Origin: Ectocarpus siliculosus | Lineage: Eukaryota; Sar; Phaeophyceae; Ectocarpales; Ectocarpaceae | Reading direction: 5' to 3' | NCBI GenBank assembly: GCA_000310025.1 | Contig: FN648495.1 | Span: 159,323 to 191,954, forward strand | Length of the DNA stretch: 32,632 bases | Shown: positions 1-10,325 of the stretch, one piece after another | How positions within the stretch are numbered: the first letter of the stretch is position 1 | How the letters are laid out: each line of letters begins with the position of its first letter | Notes under the pieces: model-generated | The model's input: the letters and a program-made list of their open reading frames with translations, nothing else | Told to the model about the DNA's origin: nothing | Databases searched by the model: none | Translations under genes and position numbers: made by a program

Positions 1-2234
1 AGGTTCACGACTACTCCTTCTCTCCATCTCTTCGGCGCGTACTCGTGTTTCCATATCCAGTTGAATATCCGGACCAACATGTTAATCATCCCCTCCCCCC
101 CCTGTTTCAAAAGCTCGTTCACAGTTCCATCAGCCCCTGCCTTTTTTCTATTCTTGAGTTTCGCTACGCAGTCCTCTACCTCTTCTCGTGTGAACTCTCC
201 CTGCAGCCCGTCTACATCACTACGTTCCCTCTGAGATCTTTCAACGTTTTCCTCTGCCCACGAGTTGATTTCCTTCTCAAACTCCGAGTCGAAGTTGTCG
301 TTGGTGGTGGGTGTCCCAAGTTTGCGGTAGTGCTCTACTAGTACTTCCCTCTTTCCTTTAGAACTGCTTACCATCTTACCCTCGGCAGATCTTAGTGTCG
401 TTATTTCCGTGTCTCCCCCTCTCTTCCTGCCCACTATCCCTTGAATCCCTACCCACATTTGCTTCCTCCCCCCCTCAAAATCTTCGTTAGTCTTTTGGAC
501 TACTTCCTCCCACAACCCTTTCTTCTTCTTCACGACCAACTCCTTCACCCTCTTTCTACTTTCAACATACTCCTTCCATCCTGCATCTGTTTTCCCTGCC
601 GCATGTTTTGCGTGTGACTCTCTACGTACTCGAATTGCTTGCTTGATTTCTTCGTCCCACCACTTCACTGCTCTCTTACAAACTATCAACTTTCTACCTA
701 GAACTCTACTTGCTGTTGTGTTTACCAGCTCTTCCCACCCTTCTACGATTCTAGACCCGGCCTGGTCCCGGCCTTCGGCATCCTTCGGTGTACCCATTGC
801 CTCTATCAACTCCGAGAGTTTCTTGTCATTTATAGCCATCTCTTTTTGGAACTCTACCGTCGTTTCTTCTACTGCTAGCTTATCTATTCTCCATCTGTAC
901 ATTTTCCTGCGTCGCCTACTCTGTATGACTCTCGTCTGTTGTAGGGCTGTCCACACCAACGCGTGGTCTGTAGTGCCTACATCCGTTGTGCATACTCGTA
1001 CTTCCGTCTCTTTCCCCCCATTCTCTACGACTATATAGTCAAGGATGGCCTTTTTTGAAACATTGCCTAGTCCATTCCGGTTCTGTCTTTCGTACTCTAC
1101 CGTTCAACACCTTCATCTCGCTACTGTCAAGGAACCTCAGCATTTCTTCCCCGTTTTTGTTCGTGGCTCCCTCCCCGTATTGCCCTATGGTTGCCCTATG
1201 GTTCCGTGTGGGTTCGTGGTTCGCCCGATTCTTGAATTGAAGTCCCCAACTAGAACTACTTCTCCCTTTCTCTTGAAGTTTTGTACATCCGCTGCTACCT
1301 CCTCGAACCCTATCCTGATGTCTTTCACCATATTCTTCGACTCTGGTGGCATATATACATTTCCTACGAACAAGTCCTTTCTTCCCCGTTCCCCTGGTAC
1401 CCTTATCCACATGCTTTCGTTGAATTTGGTGTCGCTGATCACCTCAATTATGTCGCACATGTGCTCCTTGACTAAGAATCCAACTCCCCCCTCCCCTCTA
1501 CTCTTGGTTTTCTGTCCTCTCCTCATTTTACCTATCCATGTGTAGCTTCCCACTTCTTTTCCTATTTCTCCCCCGTCCTTCTCCCACGACTCTTGGACTC
1601 CGACTATGTCCAGGTCTTTTTCGGCCGCTTGCTCGGCAATTTCGAGTCTTTTACGCTCATCTGTGGCAAATCCGCATACATTCCAAGACCCTGTTCTGAT
1701 TTCCTTACTCCTACTTTCTACTTTCCCGTGCCTTTCAGGATTCCTTTTGTCCCTCATTTGCCTTCCCTTCTGCCTTATCCTATCGCTGCCCCCCCCTTCC
1801 CCTACTTTGGCTTGCTTTCCCTTTTGACCCTTTCGGGCCTCCTGCCCCCCTTTGTTTTCAGCCAGCCTTGGGCTACGCCTTACTTCCTGGATCCTATTTG
1901 CTATGCACACCCTCCAACCTAGTCTCCTCACCCACGCCGACATCTTCTCTACTTCTAGTCTTTCCCATTCTGCGCTTACTCTCCTTCCAAACGTGATTCT
2001 AAAGTGGTTTCCTTCCCTTTCTACCCCCCCCCTTGCGAAGCAATACAATCCTACTTCTTCACATATACTTTTGAACTCCAACCTTGTCATGTCGCTATTG
2101 ACCCCAAATACCAACACTACCAGTACTGCACCTTTCCATTCTCTCCTTCTCCACCCTTTGTGCCTCGTCGTCTCCCTCCCTATCTCTTTCAAGACTATCT
2201 CGTTCTTTGTGTTTGAAGTGGGATACTTTCAAAT
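1..2234 (-). pseudogene. LINE retrotransposon endonuclease/reverse transcriptase, partial and frameshifted
   Basis: Reading right to left, this encodes an ~165-residue basic N-terminal region, then an apurinic-type endonuclease (EEP fold), then the beginning of a reverse transcriptase that leaves the window at base 1. EEP motifs are visible in order: GSWNVCGF (~1691), DIVGVQESW, GGVGFLVKEH, VGNVYMPP, VVLVGDFNSRIG, LDYIVVENGG and TTDHALVW. RT onset is the NRKKAGADGT motif near 140-165. Two lesions break the frame: an 11-bp tandem duplication (1180-1190 and 1191-1201) just after the GDFNSR motif, and one extra base in an A run (T run 1051-1056 on the plus strand). I spot-checked the frame downstream of 1050 at several places and it was open. 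The frame begins after a stop near 2234 with no early Met, so the true 5' end is unknown. In the family, EN nicks target DNA and RT copies the RNA there. Confidence 0.9.
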
Positions 2235-3205
2235 TACTGGGACTTCCCAATCCTAGTACTTGTTGAGGGTCTGGTGTCTTTCAATTCTTTTGCCGGCTCA
2301 CCGACACTAAAAAGTGCCTCCAACACGGGCTCATAGCCTGGAGCCAAGTTCAACACCCATAGCACAAGTACCCCAAGTTTGTGCCAGGCGATCTGCATGG
2401 TAACCAACCCAAGCGTCCCACGACCGTTTCTTCTCTCAACTTGCCCCAGCTGCTGTACTGGGTACTTTCCTCCGGGGAGGTCATTTTCCCCATGTAAGGT
2501 TCAAGGGTGGCTTGCATAACAGAAGGTCTCACTCACACATCGGGATGTCCGTCTGTTCCTTGATTTTTATGACATACAAACATAAAAATCTCCTCCTCGT
2601 AGACGCCAGAGAGCACTATCTTCCCTGATGGCGGTCTAAGTCGACCCAGGGTTGATAAATGAGTTACGGTCATCAACGTTTGTACGGTACACCATGGGTA
2701 GCTACCCCACTAACGCTCCCGAGTAGACCTTCGCTGCCGAAAGCTTGACCAACAATCCCCCCACACTTTGTACCGGCGTCTATCCTTCAAGCTTCAAGAT
2801 ATCTACGTACCGCTTGGTGCTCCTTCTCTTTTGGGTCATTTGGTCGGTCATTTGAAAACAAGGTTCTTGAGTATGTTAGGTCTGACATTTTGTCTTGCAT
2901 TATCCACCCCTCTCCTTGCGGAGAATTTAGGATAGTGCCTGACCAGATTCCCACCGCCCAATGGGAACCGGTATTGTTTTACGGTTATCTCACCACGAGT
3001 CCCCAACCTTCATGTGCATCGCACATTTGACCAAAAGGATTGCTGTGTCTATATTTATGCTTCGTTCCCGTTTTCGTGTTGGTATGTAAGGTGGCCAATA
3101 ACCTTCTACTCTTGCTTACTTTTGCGTTTTCAACTGTGGAAAAAAAAATAAAAAAAATAATAAAAACAAAAATGGTCAAGCGTCTGGAAATGTATTTCGT
3201 TGGAT
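2235..3205. other. Unassigned region upstream of the minus-strand LINE
   Basis: I see no convincing gene here. The part next to 2234 is probably 5' untranslated sequence of the minus-strand LINE. An A-rich stretch lies at 3139-3172. Nothing shows splice-linked coding sequence or a recognisable domain on either strand. Confidence 0.5.
2562..2590. repeat. Perfect 10-bp inverted repeat (small hairpin)
   Basis: GATTTTTATG (2562-2571) and its exact reverse complement CATAAAAATC (2581-2590) are separated by 9 bases. It could form a hairpin in either strand. The arms are AT-rich, and no function can be assigned from sequence alone. Confidence 0.6.
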
Positions 3206-3394
3206 TCAATTATTTCATATCTGGCTTGTCATGTTTGTGTTACGTTATGAGAAATAAAAAGTCGGTTAGGTCAATTATTTCATATCTGGCTTGTCAGGTT
3301 TGTGTTACGTATGGGAAATAAAAAGTCGGTTAGTTCAGTTTTTCCATGTCTGGCTTGTCAGGTTTGTTTTACAGTATGGGAAATAAAAAGTCTG
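3206..3394 (+). repeat. Three-copy ~65-bp tandem repeat abutting a LINE
   Basis: Units begin at about 3206, 3271 and 3335. Each contains TTTCATATCTGGCTTGTCA (the third reads TTCCATGTCTGGCTTGTCA), then a GTTTGTGTTAC-like block and GGGAAATAAAAAGTC (the first reads GAGAAATAAAAAGTC). The third copy is the most diverged. The array stops exactly where LINE coding homology begins (3396). Each unit holds an AATAAA-like element, so it may be the 3' end of something else, but that is inference. Confidence 0.85.
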
Positions 3395-4532
3395 TCTGAA
3401 GACGGAAGCGGGGGGGGAGGAGACACCCCTTGACCGAGTACGGAGGGCAGTACGGGGGATGCTGTATGCCGATGATGCCGGCGTCGTATCGAGGTCTGCA
3501 GAAGGACTGGCGAGAATGATGACCATCATCGTTGAGGTGTTCGGAGAGTTCGGGCTAACGGTGTTGGAGAAGAAGACGGAGACGCTCCTGATGCGCGCGA
3601 AGGACAAGCCGACTGCAACATCACAGCCCCCCCCGCCTCCTCCACCACTGACTATCGAAGCCGCGGGACAGAAATACGCCCAGACGACCGAGTTCCGGTA
3701 CCTCGGTGGCCTCGTCAACGAACATGGCGACCTCACCCGGGAGATCAGCTACAGGAGCAGAGGAGCGTGGGCGTGCCTCAGGCGATATGGCCAGGAGCTC
3801 TTCGACAGACCGAAAGCGCCATTCCGACTCAAGATCCGCCTCCTCCAGGCGGAGGCGATGGAGGCACTGCTGTACGGCTGCATGACATGGTCACCACTCA
3901 GCGGCCACTATCAGACGCTGCGGTCGACACACCACCGACTGCTCCTTCGAGTTATCGGGTACAAGCGCAAGAAAGACACCTACCAGCAGCTCTCGTACGC
4001 CCAGACGCTGAAGAGGGTCGAATGCCAGAGCGTTGAAGCCACGATCCGACAACGACGCCTACTGTTCGCGGGAGCACTGGCAAGGCAGCCGGACGGGCGA
4101 CTCCCGAAACGACTGATGCTCGGCGAGCTGGCGGGGGGGGAGAAGCCACGTAGGGGGGGACAGGAACAGAACTGGCCGAAGTGTGTGCTCGACGACCTGA
4201 AGGCCTTCGGGGCCGACCACGGATCTACGAAAACCGACCCAAGTTGTCTCGGAATTCCCGTACCGAAAGACACGGCACCGAAGTTAAGGTGGACGGAAGC
4301 CGCGAAGGTGGAGGGGGGAGTACCCTGGCATGCGGCGGTGCTGCAGGGAGCTGAGAGGTTCATGACCTCCTGGCACGAGAAGGAAGAAGAGGCCAGCCGA
4401 CAACGAGCGCTCAAACGAAACCACAAGCCAACAACCAATGGGGCGGGAGGGGGGCAGGAGACTGACGAGACGGCGAGGGAAGAAAGCCAACGAGAAGAGA
4501 CGGACCGAGTGGCACGACACGTGCCGGATTGA
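3387..4532 (+). pseudogene. LINE reverse transcriptase C-terminal fragment
   Basis: The frame is open from 3387 (a TAA stop lies at 3384-3386) to the TGA at 4530-4532. The first recognisable part is the RT catalytic box MLYADDAGVVSRS, with its two Asp codons at 3471 and 3474. Next come the thumb-like region FGLTVLEKKTETLLM and the connecting segment ending in FRYLGGLVNEHGDLTREI, then a long C-terminal region containing LLYGCMTWSPLSG and a very charged Glu/Arg-rich end. The fingers and first half of the palm, and the whole endonuclease, are missing, so this copy cannot be active. The first Met at 3459 is simply the one in front of YADD and is not a real start. A Pro run (PPPPPPP) between RT motifs reflects a C homopolymer. 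Confidence 0.9.
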
Positions 4533-5184
4533 ATTTCTTTTCGCCAATTCCCCCCCCCCCAACGCTTCACCATTGCACCAACCCCCCAGTAGTAGTGATT
4601 TCGTACCATTACAATGTATCGCTGGTTGGTGGCCATGTTTGCGTGTTTGCTTGTTCGTTAGTGGTCTCTCCACCGTGTGCCTTGTTCTGCCTCATACTTC
4701 CTGTTATTTTCGGCCTGGTCCCTCTTTGTCCTCGCCCTTTTTCATTTTATTTTCATTTATTTTCTCTTCCTCCTTACGGTTTCCATTTTTATTTTTTTCT
4801 CCTTTTTTCTCTTTTTTTTTTTTCTCTCTTTTTCTGTGCCAGATGGCCTTGTCTCTGCTTGCGTTGTGAAGTCCCAAGATTGAACCAAGGGGGTGTACCT
4901 CTTTCTCTCCGGCACATGATAGATAGTGACTGCTAGTCTCAGTTGATACCTCGCATAGCGCGAAGAGGGAGCGGAGGATCCCAGAATATCTGTCGTTGAT
5001 TTCTAGTGACTTGCGGACCCCTCGGGGCCAGTTTATTTGAGTGTACCTTTTTAGGGTAAGTTAACCTGTGACCACGGGAATCGACCGCGTCGAGTGTTGG
5101 ATCAGTACGGACATACGAAGGTACTGGGTAGAGAGAGATCGGAACGGTTTTTAATGTGAAGACAACAACAACAACAACAACAAC
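3396..5184 (+). mobile_element. 5'-truncated LINE retrotransposon with (CAA)n tail
   Basis: The copy starts inside the reverse transcriptase, just upstream of the YADD active site, and runs through the stop codon (4530-4532). A ~630-bp pyrimidine-rich 3' UTR follows, ending in a run of CAA triplets (5162-5184). A second, diverged copy of this 3' end, with the same tail type, lies at 20108-20656. The two share blocks such as TTAACCTGTGACCACGG near 5061 and 20520. 5' truncation plus a simple-repeat tail is the usual outcome of target-primed reverse transcription. I could not find a convincing target-site duplication for this copy. Confidence 0.88.
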
Positions 5185-5255
5185 ATGTCGGTGATGAAAC
5201 CTCAACCACATGCCTCTATCGGCGACCACGTCAGGAGACAATGAAGAAAAAATGT

Positions 5256-5810
5256 GGGAAAACGACACAACAGGGTATACCCTGGTCGAAAAGCGACACA
5301 CCTGGGTACACAGTCATTAACAGTAAATGCATTCATATGATTGGTCAGCGCCCAATTTCACCCCGGTACGTCCGAAAAGGCGCAGGGTAGCTGTGTCTAC
5401 TTTTCTCACCAACTGTACCCTGTTTTCGGAAGTGTACCCTGACCTGACGGGAAATGAGACCCATTCATCAATCATTTCCCCCGCAGGAATTTTCCCAACT
5501 CCTTTTCCCCTCCAACCATGGGGTACCAAACGGCGAATCTTCCCACCCAATAACAACCATGGCAACGCGGCAGGAATCCGTTTCCGCCCCTGCCAAACAA
5601 CACCAACCATCAACTCTTCCGCTCTAAATCAACAATGGCCGGGCACTACCCCAGCACAGCAGTTGTTCCGTTTGGAAACATGCACACACCCGCGTACAAT
5701 ACCCCGTGCACCACTGCTTGCTGCAGTCTATATGCGACATGCACGGGTCACGCTACGAAAGCGAGACCGATCCAGCATGGTTGACATGCATATATATATA
5801 TGCATGTATG
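5256..5810 (+). repeat. Left inverted arm of foldback element
   Basis: 555 bp, matching 6205-6761 in inverse orientation. It contains the palindromic block CAGGGTATACCCTG near its outer end. A second such block is reduced to CAGGGTAGCTG near 5386, where the right arm keeps the full palindrome. The open reading frame spanning this arm is repeated on the opposite strand of the right arm, so it is a by-product of the inverted repeat and not evidence for a protein. Confidence 0.92.
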
Positions 5811-6204
5811 GACACAGCACTACACGGGTAACGTTGGGCGCTGCCACTCCCTCCTGCCTGTGCCGTGTGTGCGTGGGTGTGTTGTCTGTTGTGTCTCAAT
5901 TGCGATGTGTTTGTTGCTTGAACTACTACTACTACTGCTGTAACAGCAGCGGTCGCGCTTACCAGCCGACCAAGCCGACCAACCAATCAATGTATGTAGT
6001 AAGAAGACGTCAGGCTTCAGCGGGATGAGCCGATGAAATACACCGCGAGCACAGGGAGGGTGATTGAGTTGGACGACACAGTCCTGCTGCTAGAGTTGTT
6101 AGCACTCGCTCCTCCTTCCATGATTGATGTCAAGGGCGTGTCTGTGTGTGGTGTTGCTGCCTCTCTCCTCCGCCCGCTCAGCGCAGCGCCACACATCATG
6201 GGCA

Positions 6205-6761
6205 CATACATGCATATATATGCATGTCAACCATGCTGGATCGGTCTCGCTTTCGTAGCGTGACCCGTGCATGTCGCATATAGACTGCAGCAAGCAGTGG
6301 TGCACGGGGTATTGTACGCGGGTGTGTGCATGTTTCCAAACGGAACAACTGCTGTGCTGGGGTAGTGCCCGGCCATTGTTGATTTAGAGCGGAAGAGTTG
6401 ATGGTTGGTGTTGTTTGGCAGGGGCGGAAACGGATTCCTGCCGCGTTGCCATGGTTGTTATTGGGTGGGAAGATTCGCCGTTTGGTACCCCATGGTTGGA
6501 GGGGAAAAGGAGTTGGGAAAATTCCTGCGGGAGAAATGATTGATGAATGGGTCTCATTTCCCGTCAGGTCAGGGTACACTTCCGAAAACAGGGTACAGTT
6601 GGTGAGAAAAGTAGACACAGCAGGGTATACCCTGCGCCTTTTCGGACGTACCGGGGTGAAATTGGGCGCTGACCAATCATATGAATGCATTTACTGTTAA
6701 TGACTGTGTACCCAGGTGTGTCGCTTTTCGACCAGGGTATACCCTGTTGTGTCGTTTTCCC
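6205..6761 (-). repeat. Right inverted arm of foldback element
   Basis: 557 bp, the inverse partner of 5256-5810. It retains the complete CAGGGTATACCCTG block near 6620, which is shortened by six bases in the left arm. The inner edge of both arms is a TA-rich palindrome (TGCATATATATGCA here), which could nucleate hairpin extrusion. Confidence 0.92.
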
Positions 6762-6770
6762 AAAAAATGT

Positions 6771-7133
6771 TCTCCCGTGCCATTTGCAGATTTATCAGCA
6801 CGGAATTACACGAAATTACACAAAAAGGTAAGAAAATGGTGAGACCACGCCCGTGTGTCCGCACATACTCCGAAATGTATCCACACATATACTACCCAAA
6901 TACCCGGTACATACGCGTACCACATTGAAAATACGTTTGTAAACTGCGGGAGATTGCATGCCTTACGATTAAAAGGGTGTCACACACAAAACGCCCGACC
7001 AGTACCTAACACATATCATCTGCACCATCCCAACATAACATATATGAGACACAGAAGACAGCTACCACACTGTCTTGTTGAGCCTGTTACCCGCAGGGGA
7101 GATGTCCCTATATGCTGTCTGGGAAATCGTAGC
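6771..7133. other. Unassigned sequence right of the foldback element
   Basis: This stretch shows no domain, repeat or splice-supported coding sequence that I can recognise. It follows the right target-site duplication and precedes the repeat cluster at 7134. Confidence 0.4.
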
Positions 7134-7500
7134 CATACAGGTACTTTCTGACGCTATGAATCCATTGCTAATCTGTCTCAGACTCTTTTCTATGATAGAG
7201 ATGGTTTCGTTGTGTCATACATTAAGAAAAATAAAAAAAGACTACCCATTCGAGATATACCCACAGTCGAACGGGATGTGGTGGAGTCTTTTCAGTGAGT
7301 GGAGGGAAACCGAATGTTCCGGCTGTGGGTATATCTCGAACGGGTACACAAGCCTTTAGACATACAGGTACTTTCTGACGCTATGAATCGATTGCTAATC
7401 TGTCTCAGACTCTTTTCTATGATAGAGATTTAAGGAATGATAAAAACACACACAGAAAGACTAGCCATTCGAGATACAGTATACCCACAGTCGAACGGTT
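7134..7500. repeat. Direct and inverted repeat cluster
   Basis: A ~67-bp segment starting CATACAGGTACTTTCTGACG occurs at 7134-7200 and again at 7361-7427 (period 227). TTCGAGATATACCCACAG (7249-7266) has an exact inverted copy, CTGTGGGTATATCTCGAA (7323-7340), and a third, slightly altered direct copy near 7468-7495. TTTCGTTGTGTCAT also occurs twice. The arrangement looks like a rearranged non-autonomous element, but I find no clean termini. Confidence 0.75.
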
Positions 7501-7584
7501 TCGTTGTGTCATATTAAGAAAAAAAAAAAGCCTTTCTGTGTGTGTATTTATTTTTCAACATATCCATGTCCATCCATCGGGAAG

Positions 7585-7764
7585 AATGGGTACGGGCGAG
7601 CCTACAGCATCCTACACGAGGCAGCGAAGCAAGATGTATCGGTGGTAGGGCTGCAGGAGACCAGGAGGCCAGGTCAAACGGAGTTCGCAGTAGCGGGTTT
7701 CCGAGTGTTCTGCGTGGTACGTGGAAGGAGAAGCGCAAAATCCATTGGTGTGGGAGTCACTGCT
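7585..7764 (+). pseudogene. LINE endonuclease fragment
   Basis: About 60 residues resemble the start of a LINE EEP endonuclease: ILHEAAKQDVSVVGLQETRR holds the catalytic-Glu QE motif, followed by TEFAVAGFRVFCVVRGRRS and a GVGV block like the GGVG motif. After that, homology ends. The later motifs (metal-binding DxN and the SDH/TDH end) are absent, so this is a scrap. It starts beside an A-rich run (7518-7529). It may belong to the same LINE family as 3396-5184, but the two do not overlap in content, so that cannot be tested here. Confidence 0.7.
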
Positions 7765-7789
7765 GTGCAAGACCTCCACTTTCACCACG

Positions 7790-9288
7790 AACTATGTCGG
7801 GTGAAGAAAGACCATTCCATGAAGCAATGCGTTGCACCGTTCACGAATTCTAGCGGGTCGTTGAACCCCGAGTTGGGCCTCCTCAATGACGATTCTACTG
7901 CTTTTAGACGTTGCCAAGACCGTATGCGGTCTTTTCGCCGAAAAAGTACGGACAACCGCCAAATCAATCAGGGTAGACGCCACCAGCGCTCTTCCTCTTC
8001 GTCCTCTCAGCGTCGACACCACGCTGGGAATCGCCGTTCTGACGGTGGCAGTTCCCCTCACGCTCATCAGACACAATCGCACAACAGTGGGCATGCCCCG
8101 GGAAATTCTGCGGGTTGTAACTCTCAAACTCTCACTCTCAGCAACACCCTTCGGTCAACACCCACCACACTGGTGCTCTGTCCCTCTATCAACCACAAAC
8201 ACATGCACACACCGGTCCTTCGTCTGGCATCATGGTTTCGACCAATCACAATGCTCGTCAACCCGGCAACTTCCAAAATGGTGGTCGTTCTCGCAGCGGA
8301 TGACTCATCGGCGGTGGTTCGCCTACTTCCCTCGGACCGCCTTCAGCATCTTCGGGGACTTCGTCTCGTTCATCACAAGACGCTCGTTTGGCACGCTCTG
8401 TTGCCCCGAATACTTCGGTTTTATGCACCAACAACAATACACTTCGGTATCTGTCGCGCCTTCACACACTGTTGCCTCTAGCACTTCGGTCCTACGCAAC
8501 GAAAACCGCACTCCGGTGAATGCTATCCCTTCTGGTACTTCGGTGCCGCACAATAACAACCATCGGTATCCGTTGTTTCTCCCAGTGTCGATCAGGTCGG
8601 TATCCAGACATATGCTCTCGTCCCACCTTCTCCATCGCACTTATCGTCTGTCACCTCTGCGTCTATCCCTCTTCGGGCTAGCGCTCCGTCCGTCAGAAAC
8701 TAACCAGTCTGGCGCGAGTGCTGTCTTGAGGTGCGGGAACAGAGCCGTAGGACCTTCGGGGCCATTGAGTGCCGCTCGTTTGTCGGGCACCGCTCGTTCG
8801 CTCCCCTGTCGTCTGCAGATCAGACCGGCCGTAGCCATGCGCTTTGGACGATTGAAGAGGAATCGCCTGACTTGGTTACCTCGGGTGAATCTTTGGATAC
8901 GCTCAACTCGCCTGTGCTCGCTTCCGTTGAGGGTTCGCCCTCGATTGTTGCACCTGTAGCTAACTTCACTGGTTCCGACCGGCAAGATACGGTGGCAAAT
9001 TCGCCTTGCTTCGAATCACGTTGTTCTCTTGGTCCTGACCGCCGAACACCATCAGATTCCGCCACGAGATATTTCGACCATGGATCGTCTTCGAGCGCTC
9101 CATCCCTTCCGACGCACGCTCGCCCCACGGCGCACAGTACCAGGCCGCCGCGACCGACGTCGACAGTGTTGACACCACCGCTTCGGGAGGACCCTCCCGG
9201 AGTGACCTCTGAACAGCCGGCGGTCTCGCGTACCTTGTCACGGAGGAATGGTCAGGAGCACCACGCCGGCCTTGGCGGCCGTTCCTAG
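7790..9288 (+). pseudogene. Degraded Ser/Thr/Asn/Pro-rich coding relic, unidentified
   Basis: Several plus-strand frame segments in succession read as low-complexity, disordered protein. One near 8140-8260 is rich in Gln, His and Asn. One near 8420-8590 has repeated TSV motifs (the DNA repeats ACTTCGG). The last (8731-9288) is rich in Ser, Thr and Pro and ends at TAG near 9286. The frame changes at least twice, so no single intact protein exists. Such composition is common in gag or ORF1 regions of retroelements, but I see no zinc knuckle, protease or other diagnostic motif. It could equally be non-coding with lucky open frames. Confidence 0.25.
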
Positions 9289-9290
9289 CG

Positions 9291-10023
9291 AAAGCGGCCT
9301 GTTGAATGACACCTTACGAGGCGTTTCTTCAGGTTTAGAATTGGGGCGTACCCAGCGTGATGTCGCTGGCCCAATGATGGAAGCAAGTTTGCCTGCAACA
9401 GCGAGAGCCAAAAAATTAATGCATACATACACAAGGTTTTGGGCGCTGCGCGCCCCCGCTTTATTTGAAGCGATCCCAAGGCAATGTTTTCTCTGAAAGT
9501 GGGTGTAGGATGTTGTTAAAATGAAGGTAGGCACCGATGGCAGTTAAAGTTCCCGTGAAGGTGGAGTTCCCATGATGGAGGTTCGTGTGTGATTTAAGGA
9601 TCCACGATTTGTTTCCCATCGCCGTGTCCAGTACCCCTCCATTTTCTGATACACATCCAGAACTCAGAACTGCAAAAAATAGACAAAATTGTCGGCTGAA
9701 CTGCGAATGACGAAAGGATGCTCAGGCGGGGGAGTCGTCGAAGAGATGGCGGCGAGACATGGAGTGCGAAGCAGGAGTAGCTACAGAGGCGTGGGAGGAG
9801 TGGGCTGGGGTAGCCATCGAGAGTGGAGGTAGAAAGGAATGTATTTTCGTATTTTCCGGACCTTTAGAAGGGATTATCGGAACCGGAGCTCACAACGTTG
9901 CCGGAATCGGAACAAACAACAGAACATTCCGACGCGAGAGCGGTGAAGAGAGAAAAGCAAAAATTTAAAGACAACGTGGATACACAGACACACACACACC
10001 GAGAGGAGAGAGAGAGAGTAAGA
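9291..10023. other. Unassigned flank and copia target site
   Basis: No gene is evident. The last ~110 bp matter because they form half of a duplicated flank. A block at 9911-9960 (AACATTCCGACGCGAGAGCG) and a CA/GA-rich block at 9988-10018 both recur just beyond the right LTR of the copia element, at ~23431-23480 and 23305-23337. The copia element therefore landed inside, or between units of, a pre-existing tandem repeat. TAAGA directly precedes the left LTR; TAGGA follows the right LTR (4 of 5 identical). Confidence 0.6.
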
Positions 10024-10284
10024 TGTTTGTGGTACTTTGGATGTGTGTCTGATCTACATGCGATGTATGCGCCTGATGGGGGGTACGTGAATGGGTATGA
10101 AATGTATGGGGGGTAGGAGAAGACCCCTGGTGCTGGAGAGAGAAAGAGCCCACGAACTTACTTGCCTGAGGGGCTTGTGTAACGGATATTTATAATACAT
10201 GGTCCTTTTTCATCTGCTGTTCCTGGGATAACATAGTCCCCAATCTCAACACCATAGACCGCTGAGGGCGGTAGTGCACTAACA
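10024..10284 (+). repeat. Left LTR of copia element
   Basis: It starts TGTTTGTGGTACTTTGG and ends GCACTAACA, giving the usual TG..CA ends. It is preceded by TAAGA. It matches the right LTR along its full 261 bases without indels. The gag start codon (10326) lies 41 bp beyond it. Confidence 0.93.
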
Positions 10285-10325
10285 CGATATCGTGGAGCCT
10301 AGCTAGGCCGGGTGTTGGTTCAGCG

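Larger units (their letters stand above)
5256..6761. mobile_element. Foldback DNA transposon with ~556-bp inverted arms, Mutator-like, non-autonomous
   Basis: The left arm (5256-5810) is the reverse complement of the right arm (6205-6761). The differences I found are a 6-base indel in the GGGTATACCC palindrome near 5390, a 4-base TA indel and about one substitution. Element ends are GGGAAAACGACAC and GTGTCGTTTTCCC. The 9-mer AAAAAATGT flanks both sides (5247-5255 and 6762-6770), as expected for a 9-bp target duplication. Long inverted arms, a 9-bp duplication and G-rich ends fit Mutator-like (MULE/foldback) elements. The 394-bp spacer (5811-6204) has no transposase-like coding sequence, so it would need an enzyme in trans. 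Near-identical arms suggest recent insertion or arm homogenisation. Confidence 0.9.

Noticed and set aside
3335-4673. Several long minus-strand frames opposite the LINE RT
   Set aside because: They are shadows of a GC-rich coding strand; the plus frame carries the YADD motif and RT-like sequence.
5327-6690. A 233-residue plus-strand frame and a 164-residue minus-strand frame with almost the same sequence
   Set aside because: They are mirror images produced by the inverted arms of the foldback element; no domain is recognisable and the frame is broken by the arm indel.
7886-8959. A 357-residue plus-strand open frame
   Set aside because: Only one segment (around 8420-8590) has protein-like composition; the rest reads better in other frames, so it was treated as a decayed relic rather than a gene.
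10285-10325. Primer binding site for initiator tRNA-Met after the left LTR
   Set aside because: The sequence only loosely resembles TGGTATCAGAGC, so no primer was assigned.
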